In this document: positions 57,401 through 64,000 of the stretch, piece by piece
How positions within the stretch are numbered: the first letter of the stretch is position 1
Layout: every line of letters begins with the position of its first letter
NCBI GenBank assembly: GCA_947172415.1
Contig: OX359193.1
Span: forward strand, 5,326,501 to 5,390,500
From: Chondrosia reniformis
Taxonomy: Eukaryota > Porifera > Demospongiae > Chondrillida > Chondrillidae
Direction of reading: 5' to 3'
DNA: 64,000 bases
Made by a program: the position numbers and the translations under genes
Notes under the pieces: model-generated
What the model was told of the DNA's origin: nothing
Seen by the model: only the letters and a program-made list of their open reading frames with translations
Databases searched by the model: none

Positions 57401-58127
57401 TTCAATTATTGTGACTGTCTTCTATCTCATCCCCCTACCCATGGTAATATTGTTTGGAGATCTTTTGAGGAAATACATTCACAACCTCTGGTTTGGTCAC
57501 TTTCTTGATGTCTTTCATGGAGCTTACCGCTGGCCATTTGGTTTCTGGTTGGGAGTGAGATTGCTTGTAAGAGTTACCTTAATGGTTCTAAATGTATCCC
57601 TTCCTTCAAACTGGATGAAGTATCCATTTGTATTTTCTTTCATCTTTGCTATATACATTACACAAGTTTATCTTAAACCATTCCGTAAGCAAAATATAAA
57701 CAGGGTTTTGAAAGATGAAGCTCTGAATAAGAGTAAATTTAAATTTAAATTGCTCAAGACTTTTAAGTGGTTAGTGAAACTAAAAATTAGTGATGGCATA
57801 CTCTTAATAATTTTAATAATTTTGTGTGGATTAAGTTGCTTTGTACATAGGCAAAGAGTGTTACTAAGAACAGTTTATTCCATTACAGTTTCAGCTGCAA
57901 TGATACAGATAATTTTGGTTATTGTTAATCATAGTTTGCAATTCTTTCCTATTCCCCAATGTTTACTTGAATGGTGGAAGCAAAACAAACTATTTCTTTT
58001 TCCTAAGACAAGTGAAACAGCTAATGAGATAGCACTGTCGTCTGAGGATTTCTCATTTCATGCAGCTCAATGTCTTCTAGAAGGCAGGCCACAAGAGAAT
58101 GAGAGCACTAAAGATGAAACTTCTTAA
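54426..58127 (+). CDS. Large multipass membrane protein with beta-helix-like ectodomain (1,233 aa)
   Basis: A single uninterrupted exon. It has a signal peptide (about 1-20: ILVIILGLAVSLS). An N-terminal module shared with the 724-aa gene follows (FWITPSNQQGCGNRTPC, then TIEGYYK). A long Asn- and Ser-rich ectodomain (about 60-720) has many NxT/NxS sites and short alternating segments (FKGETS, NITNSENI, ISNTHI, IKNCVF) that suggest a right-handed beta-helix. Next come a Cys-rich juxtamembrane motif (CSVCPKGYSS...CEQC, about 788-807) and about eight hydrophobic helices from about 810 to 1175. Residues FNLTIVQGTINGIS and FIAKRAVPVLATLMVLTYT are almost identical to the 724-aa gene. The cytoplasmic tail is short. 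The layout suggests a surface receptor or adhesion protein. I do not recognise a named family, and the similarity of the ectodomain to bacterial polymorphic outer-membrane repeats is only of fold type. No TATA box is certain; TATATAAG lies about 80 bp upstream. Confidence 0.85.
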   Translation: MKYAVLILVIILGLAVSLSKCHLKTFWITPSNQQGCGNRTPCNTIEGYYKGEKDIFSTPNTVWIFLRGNHTFFTDIPTTSTKNYLSIINVYSTHNVTFKGETSSTTLHLGVFNITNSENIEIDTLRIRIEYNGQKGNKRYGIILTYISGLKISNTHIQSQIKRAPYLPVATVCLFFPVGTYEIKNCVFSNVYYLIRKYPFRGSNVTGYEQINLSSYEARLLLYNVVFHYSSLNFTRTFSSYKKVSLNIHNCTFLKSEVNIELIVIINPVNVTLDSCYFHEGMVTLMAQVKTMAPLYDLVESELLVFNSMFNNTPIKIGHNPKYVDTFYKLSMKYLLKLHKCTFTGFKPRGSERETLLHVLTLDLADLPLALSISELDISENKAGAMKVINSQLKLKGLNMIERNNVENSYKIQGIVEITDFTRILFQNNSKLVIRNNTGYTYGAVATSPVQMPYGRYKDYIPYYSYSSGHGGNCFFQLLNQTGKLLFNSEDIAYFNASIDIVENEGSIHMYRDIQIYNGHLYQCNMESETENITTSLRLLKTFIHLPYESWNSSFISSPPYSICLCDPDKVNDTLLWKCSIHSTITIEYGQHLVLYAAVISDYGEIQTLYPVKVTIIYKNDSLDSHLKELKLHTCVEVLDLSSKVPLKNVIIETKSEAFYFKTFKDASISVFNIQHLIDVEVVKCPLGLTLNSNTKSCDCDTVLKDHSFTCNLNHGGDPLYLQTINRSTRSSWIGLSVDKQSLTFSTNCPLFFCNNMLQNYGVTLSAINSTSKNDPQCSNRRTGISCSVCPKGYSSTIGSYECEQCTQPSFVYISILNVVFGLVLISLLFLFNLTIVQGTINGISFYANIMYLYEDIILQYAGAPFYNIILFLNFGTTFQSCFYDGMNEYDKNWLRFFFPFYLLLIVVVIIIGAHKCNLRVFKVTFIAKRAVPVLATLMVLTYTNILGIVMDSLRRYTLHIYNRTTYQSYTVWLYQPSLAYFQGKHLALAVFSIIVTVFYLIPLPMVILFGDLLRKYIHNLWFGHFLDVFHGAYRWPFGFWLGVRLLVRVTLMVLNVSLPSNWMKYPFVFSFIFAIYITQVYLKPFRKQNINRVLKDEALNKSKFKFKLLKTFKWLVKLKISDGILLIILIILCGLSCFVHRQRVLLRTVYSITVSAAMIQIILVIVNHSLQFFPIPQCLLEWWKQNKLFLFPKTSETANEIALSSEDFSFHAAQCLLEGRPQENESTKDETS

Positions 58128-61040
58128 GTTAATGATTCAAAAAAGCCTGCAAAGACGAAAAAAGGAAAATAGGACAGAAACTACCATTTTTTATTAACAG
58201 TAGTTAACTTTCACACCTACATATATATACAAGCATAAACATTTGTACTGTATATATGTATAATTATTATATACTACACAGTGCAAATTATAAAATGTTT
58301 TACCCTATAGGATAACCACAATCAAGTTAGCTAAATATTAAATATTGCGAATTATAGTAACTGCACTACATTGAGGGGTAACATAAAATGCCCTCTTTTA
58401 CCAGCAAACCTGACATTGAGATCATCACATATAAAACAGGTCTGATGGCCAATTGGCCAATAATTGGTTTGGTTCAACGGCAATTACTTTACTTTTATCT
58501 TGAAAAGTTATAATTCTTATTGAACTGTGGCTATTGTAACAAATATCATTCCCTGTCATAGGACAGTTACTGAGCTGCTTTGCACTAGACCTGCCATTGT
58601 TCTTTGTTATTCCCCATAACTGTTCATAACAATAATCTGGACTAGAACATTCTAACAAAGTTCTCTAAGTAGTCAATCACAAATAATCTGAAATGATTAT
58701 CACACAAAGAATACAAACTGACTTGGGTTTCATAGTGATCCTTGTTCCAATTTTAGTTTAGAGTAAAGCCCTGTGTACCTTTTAGTTTAAAGTAGGGCAA
58801 GCAGCTAGCTATACACTTCAACAGGAACAGCCAGATACCTGGCTACTGGGTATAGAGACACTATAAACTAATTTCTGACCTATGAAATGGCCTATACTTG
58901 GTCAAGGAGCTCTCTAGCGCACAACCTGGGAATAAACACGCTGAAAATGTACTATAATGGGCCTGGACTGATATAGACAACTATAAGAACAATTCTTATC
59001 ATTTTAGTCAGAAAAAGTTCAAACAAACAACCAAGTACAAATTACTATGGTTACATCTAAATAACAAGATTGCCATAGCAACAGCTGCAATCCATGCAAT
59101 CAATTCAGGCTGCAACTGAACAATTAGGATATTAACTTAAGCTGGTAATACAACGCCTTAATTTAAACTTTATAAAGTACAAATGAACTTTATTAAGAGC
59201 ATGAATGATTCCCATGCATGTAACTATGAAGTTGTCTACAGTACATATAATTAAACGTTCACAGAGCTGTGAATGTAGCATCTCCCATCATCTTGTCCAT
59301 TTATTTGTCACTTTCTTAGTCAACTTGTCATCCGAGATACTGTCCAGTGCATTTTGAAAAGTTCTTTGAGTTCATAAAGGAGGCTGTAAATAATTAGACA
59401 AGACAACCAATCAGACAAACTATATAGCTACTTTAAATGAAGTTTATGTTACGATTAGCTATGCGCTTGTACAGTTTAGGCATGGACAACGTACGCCGAA
59501 GTTCTTAAAAAAATGAGCACCGGCCATTTTGGATTCACAAATTGATTGAGCAATTCCACGCGATTCGTATGCACATAATAACCTTTAATATTGAATATTT
59601 ATTCTCAATGTTTCAATGTGACGTTGTTCTGATTAAGCACAAGCTCTTGAAAGGGCATGAATCGACATGTGAAATGACATGTTTCATGCACAACACAGAG
59701 GTTCATTAAGATATTGATAACTTGTTTATTAATTATTAATTAATTAATTAAGCCACTTCTATTCATGGGGTCACTGTACATTTTATGATTTGCTTTGCTG
59801 AATGTTTTCTAGTTTAAACTAACAAATTGTTGAATAGGCCGGGTTATGTTCTGCATGTTGTCTATTGTTCTTGAACATGACCTCGAAAACAATAAGCAAA
59901 ATTTCAATTTCACGATTTTCCGCCAAGCTCACGATGTTTCCCGCCGACAATTTCTTATAAATAAGCGAGGAAAATTTCAGTCTTTGGCCTCCGGGCTATC
60001 AACTCTGGAGGTCTACTTTGGTGTGGATCGACGCGAAAACCGTGGTAGGAGCACGACCATGGTACCATGCGACAAAGGGTCATCGGTGTTCGTATAGTGG
60101 GGTGGTCTCTCTACCTATGGGTTAGTGCCTGGAGATGTATCTCACTATTAATCCTGCTTGTGTGTTAATTTGGCACTTGCGGATTCTTGCTATACGACCC
60201 GTACCTGGAGGAGCGTGGGTCCAGTGCCACTACGTAGTCGGTCAGGAACCCCTGTTGTAGGCTGCAGCTTCAGGTTGGTTTGGAAGGCATTTGCATTTCA
60301 ATTTGTATTCAGTTTTCGTATCCATGCATCAAAATAGTATTTAATTTCATTTATATCATGTATTTTCAATTTTTTTCTTATAGTTCATTGAACTGATGGG
60401 TCCCTACTCTAAAGCGCCTGGCCGATCCCAATGAGCTAAAGTCTGTGTACAGTGTTCCCAAGCTACGTTGTGTGCACATGATGATTCTCATTGGTGGGAG
60501 TTTGTGGTCCGCCAGGGTCGGGCTTGTTCTGTTCGTAGCGTGGCAGAGCAAGACTAGTAACTGGTCAGAGGTCGGTCAGGTACGCCGGATCGCTCCCGTG
60601 CAACTTCTCTTACGACGCAAGTAGTGGAAGTGTCAAACAGAGTTGAGAAACCGGAGGCCATTTGGGGCACGAAGTACTTCTACCTCCTCGTGGTGTGCCC
60701 TGGGATCACCTTTACTACACTCTGTAAAGTGATGCGAAACGAAGTACTGCATCAGCCATCCAGTATCACTCAAAAGGAGAAGAAACAGCATGGTCTCTTT
60801 ACAACCATGAAGAACTACATTGTTTGAACTGTTTTTCCTTTTTTATTTAAAACCATGTACATGTATATTTCAGAATTGTCAAACAAAAATGATCATTGTG
60901 CAGTGGTTATACAATCCCAATTGGCGATAATAAATTCAAGAGATATACATTAAAATATAGCCCAGCTCATCGCAAATGCATGTAAGCATTCAGTATACTC
61001 TTGTAAATTTGAAAGTACAAAAGCCGGCAAGATTACGGCG
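58128..61040. other. Intergenic stretch between the convergent membrane-protein genes
   Basis: No gene could be supported. The part from about 59,900 to 60,800 is richer in G and C than its surroundings. It contains open frames at 59,846-60,097 and 60,624-60,827 with no recognisable domain; they may belong to a decayed gene or a non-coding transcript. The rest is AT-rich and featureless. Both neighbouring genes end towards this region, so their 3' UTRs lie within its edges. Confidence 0.5.
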
Positions 61041-61201
61041 TGAAGAAAGTACACAAAAAAGAAAAAAAGAAAAAAACTTCGAAGAAAGTAAAGCGAAAAA
61101 GAAAAAAAGAAAAAAACTTCGAAGAAAGTAAAGCGAAAAAGAAAAAAAGAAAAAAAACTTCGAAGAAAGTGAAGCAAAAAAGAAAAAAAGAAAAAAACTT
61201 T
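61041..61201 (+). repeat. 40-bp A-rich tandem array, four units
   Basis: Units start near 61041, 61081, 61121 and 61162, each with (C)GAAGAAAGTAAAGCG followed by A-rich runs. The open lysine-rich frame across it is a by-product of the repeat. Confidence 0.85.
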
Positions 61202-61208
61202 GAAAGTG

Positions 61209-61302
61209 CATTGAGAGGGAGCTAGGAATATCGACGGTTGGTTGCATGCATTCACGAAATCATCTGGGTTAGAGACCATTTTGGTGACTTGCACACAAGG
61301 AC
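61209..61302 (+). repeat. Dispersed repeat, family 3, copy 3
   Basis: TTGAGAGGGAGCTAGGAAT, GGTTGGTTGCATGCATTCAC and GGTTAGAGACCATTTTGGTG, then ACTTGCACACAAGGAC, follow the same order as the copies at 30,995-31,070 (inverted) and 39,092-39,165. Confidence 0.55.
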
Positions 61303-61615
61303 ATAAAAGGCTGATGCCTTCTTATATATGTCATACAATGTCCATTTGTCTGATGTACATTTAGCATGTACTGAAATCTTAGCAAATGGAGAAATGTATA
61401 CATATGTACATATAATATACAGCACTTGTAATTAGCACCCACAAATATATATAGCTTTTGAAGTATACACACAGTATTTCAGTATACATATGCATATATG
61501 TGCCAAATAATTCAGTTAGGCATTTACATAGCAAGTATACATGTGTACCATAGTTACACATATATACACCTTTAAACAATTACATGATACACATGCAAAG
61601 AAAGTTTAAATTAAT

Positions 61616-63790
61616 TCAATCCTCATTTGGCAACAAAAGTGTTTCAGCCAGCTTATCATTCTGGTTTTCTTCTATAACCTCACTATCTTTATCGTTACTG
61701 GATAATTCATCACTCTCATCTGTACTCTCATTCTCTTCTGGTAGGCCAGCTACAAGATAGTGGATATGGCTAAATGGAAACTCCACTGGTGTACATACAG
61801 CTTGTTGGTAATCATGACTGTTCCCCCTATCCCGTGGGGTTCCTCTATGATTGTTCCACCTTTCTTTAATAAAACTAGGTACAGGAAAGTACATCCATCC
61901 ATGACAACATATAACAATGACCATTTGGATAACAGCTGCAGATACTGATAAACCACAGAGTATTCCAAGTATTACGTTATTGCCAGAACTCAAAAGACCA
62001 GTTAATGCACAGAAAAATAGGATGTTCATAAGAAAAAGGCCGTCATTGTTCTCTGGTTTCATCAGCCAGCTAATTACTCTAATGAAATAACTTCTCCATG
62101 ATTTTTTTGCTTTATATTTGGTAGGTATGTGTAAATTTCTCTGGTGAAATGGTTTAATTATGTGCAATTCTAAGTAGAACAGTATGCCTGTCAATGTGAA
62201 AACAAATGAAAATATATTCGACTGTAAGGATAGTTTTAACACTGCAAAAAGCAGTCTCATCAGTAACCTCAGTCCCAACCAGAAACCAAGTGGCCAGCGA
62301 TAGGCTCCATGGAATACATCAAGAAAGTGACTGAACCACAAGCTACGAATACAATTCCTCCTCAAGAGGTCTCCAAAGAGTGTGACTACAGTCAGTGGAA
62401 TGAGGTAGAAAATAGTAACAACAATAGCTAAGATTCCCAAAACCAAGTGTTTTCCTTTAAAATACTCAAGCTCAGGTTGATAAAGCCAAACCCTATAGCT
62501 TATATACTCACAAGAACTATCAGAAAGATGCAAAATAGTAGCAGGATGAAGAGCATCTATTACTATAGCTACCAGACCTGTATAAGTCAATACCATCAAT
62601 GTTGCCAGTACTGGTACGGCTCTTTTAGCTATGAACTCAACTTTGAATATTCTGAAATTGAACTTGTGCCCTCCAATAATAATGAGAACCACAAGAATAA
62701 GGAGATAAAATGGAAACAAAAAGTGTAGCATACACTTTGCAAACTCATCCATTCCATGGTAAAAGCATGTTTTAAATGGGCTTCCTTGATTCAAAGCAGA
62801 AATGACATAATAAAATGGTATATTAGCATATTCTCGCACAATATCAGAGTATAAGAACATTATATTCATATATAGACTGATTCCATTGATAGTTCCTTGT
62901 ACAATGGTTAAATTAAATAGGAAGAGCAAGGCTATCACTGCTAATCCAAGAAATGCAACTAGTGGATAATAAGCAATACTGATGAAACTCAGTTGTGTAC
63001 AGTTCATGCAGTTGTGTCCACCAAATGCAGAGCTATATCCTTCTTTACATTTGCCACATAAGATGCCAGTTCTATGGCTTTTGTCCTTACATAATTGATC
63101 TGATGACAAAGGATTTGATTTGTTAATTATTACTCCAATACTTAATTGGTTATTGCAAAAGAAGATTGGACATTCTGAGCTTAGGAGCCAATCTCTTTTG
63201 GCCTCTGAAAATCCAATCCAACAACGGCTAGATTCTTTATATCTATCAAGACTGCAATATTTATTACCCTTTGTTTCATAAAAAGTAACTCCTTTCATAC
63301 TCGTGTTGCACATTGTTCCATTGTACGGAGAGGATGGAACTATTAACATCGGATGCTTCACTGATTCTGAGTCTAGGATGCTACAGCTACCATTATCAGA
63401 GAAATTGTAGTTAACCATGGCCAGTTTAATTATAACTTTTCCACTGCAACTTGCTGTCACTTTCAAGACAGTACTAATGATATGGAACATACTGTAATGA
63501 TCTGATTTTCCTTTAAAAATTAGGTTTCTTTCAGTTTGTATGGTAATTAGTACTCTGAATTTAACCTCATGATCTAGAGATTTGTTCCTATATAGAATCC
63601 AACTAGAATTACCTGTCAGGAAGACACTATGGTTGTCTTTGTAATAATCTTCGATAGTTTTACAAGGTGTTCTGTTATTGCAGCCCTGATCTTCTGGTCC
63701 AATTACCCAAAAGATGTCATTTAGACAAGTCGTCTTAGGACAGATGAGGCTAAAGACAAGTAAAAGCTGAGCGACTACGTATACACTCAT
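61616..63790 (-). CDS. Multipass membrane protein with short ectodomain (724 aa), paralogue of the 1,233-aa gene
   Basis: A single exon on the minus strand, convergent with the 1,233-aa gene. It has a signal peptide (about 1-20) and the shared N-terminal module (FWVIGPEDQGCNNRTPC, then TIEDYYK). The ectodomain is much shorter (about 60-240), then comes the Cys-rich motif (CGKCKEGYSS...CMNC, about 245-265). About eight hydrophobic helices follow up to about residue 640. Conserved stretches include FNLTIVQGTINGIS, FIAKRAVPVLATLMVLTYT, FGDLLRR and FHGAYRWPLGFWLGLRLL. The cytoplasmic tail is long and acidic (NESTDESDELSSNDKDSE), unlike its partner. About 500 residues of the partner's beta-helix-like region are absent. 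Because the frame is clean at both sides, this is a natural short form and not an obvious break. Function unknown; a surface receptor is an inference from layout. Confidence 0.85.
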   Translation of the reverse strand: MSVYVVAQLLLVFSLICPKTTCLNDIFWVIGPEDQGCNNRTPCKTIEDYYKDNHSVFLTGNSSWILYRNKSLDHEVKFRVLITIQTERNLIFKGKSDHYSMFHIISTVLKVTASCSGKVIIKLAMVNYNFSDNGSCSILDSESVKHPMLIVPSSPYNGTMCNTSMKGVTFYETKGNKYCSLDRYKESSRCWIGFSEAKRDWLLSSECPIFFCNNQLSIGVIINKSNPLSSDQLCKDKSHRTGILCGKCKEGYSSAFGGHNCMNCTQLSFISIAYYPLVAFLGLAVIALLFLFNLTIVQGTINGISLYMNIMFLYSDIVREYANIPFYYVISALNQGSPFKTCFYHGMDEFAKCMLHFLFPFYLLILVVLIIIGGHKFNFRIFKVEFIAKRAVPVLATLMVLTYTGLVAIVIDALHPATILHLSDSSCEYISYRVWLYQPELEYFKGKHLVLGILAIVVTIFYLIPLTVVTLFGDLLRRNCIRSLWFSHFLDVFHGAYRWPLGFWLGLRLLMRLLFAVLKLSLQSNIFSFVFTLTGILFYLELHIIKPFHQRNLHIPTKYKAKKSWRSYFIRVISWLMKPENNDGLFLMNILFFCALTGLLSSGNNVILGILCGLSVSAAVIQMVIVICCHGWMYFPVPSFIKERWNNHRGTPRDRGNSHDYQQAVCTPVEFPFSHIHYLVAGLPEENESTDESDELSSNDKDSEVIEENQNDKLAETLLLPNED

Positions 63791-64000
63791 GTTTAGTGAC
63801 GAAACAACAGAATAGCTGTACTTAGAGAGTACATGCAGATGATATATACGTATATATCTATATATAAATACGTGTATATACTGTGCATGGATATTATGTA
63901 TACCTATGTTTGTATAATATTATTCTATATATATATATTATCATCAATTGTGTATGGATTGTGCCCTTTCAGTAAGTCATTCATGTATGCATATTGTATT
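63791..64000. other. Right edge, upstream of the 724-aa gene
   Basis: AT-rich sequence with TATATA runs (63,840-63,945) that probably includes the promoter of the minus-strand gene. No other feature is seen. Confidence 0.5.

Noticed and set aside
61040..61225. Lysine-rich small protein
   Set aside because: The open frame follows from a 40-bp A-rich tandem repeat lacking stops; no start context, conservation or domain.

Overview
The window is eukaryotic, AT-rich DNA with compact intron-rich genes (introns mostly 50-500 bp with GT..AG borders), many small transposons, and a sponge-like gene repertoire. The likely source is a demosponge such as Amphimedon queenslandica. That is an inference from gene content and style; I could not search a database.

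Layout. (1) 1-21.7 kb: two intact genes of the M28 glutamate carboxypeptidase II / NAALADase family lie tail to tail (A, + strand, 2,300-8,226; B, - strand, 12,154-18,561), separated by about 170-177 bp satellite arrays. They are followed by a broken copy C that keeps only the last four exons, and by an orphan copy of the last exon of mevalonate kinase. (2) 22.2-38.9 kb, - strand: a large gene that I assemble as one 11-exon model of 1,286 aa. It has an N-terminal death-like domain, a class-3 lipase domain with a visible Ser-Asp-His triad, a beta-rich domain and a C-terminal P-loop GTPase. Its introns hold a LINE, a LINE fragment, a transposase relic and a large fold-back MITE. (3) 39.8-46.3 kb, - strand: a third intact NAALADase-like gene (D), whose introns carry a fold-back element, a Penelope-type GIY-YIG fragment, a hammerhead-bearing repeat and a tRNA-derived SINE. 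(4) 46.9-54.0 kb: mevalonate kinase (- strand) head to head with sedoheptulokinase (+ strand), 120 bp apart. (5) 54.4-63.8 kb: two intronless, convergent genes for related multipass membrane proteins with a Cys-rich juxtamembrane motif (1,233 and 724 aa).

The three peptidase genes share exon phases and nearly all exon lengths across 17 exons. Their introns are a patchwork: some match A with D, others B with D, which suggests repeated conversion or recombination. The duplicated block carried the 3' end of mevalonate kinase, so the MVK-D arrangement at 46-51 kb is probably ancestral and B is a derived copy.

The most interesting signals are: the death/lipase/GTPase protein, an architecture suggestive of an innate-immune or cell-death switch; hammerhead-ribozyme-like motifs inside several dispersed repeats; a tandem array in the sedoheptulokinase intron that copies the 3' splice-site boundary 15 times; and loss of the glutamate-recognising arginines in the peptidases while all zinc ligands are kept.
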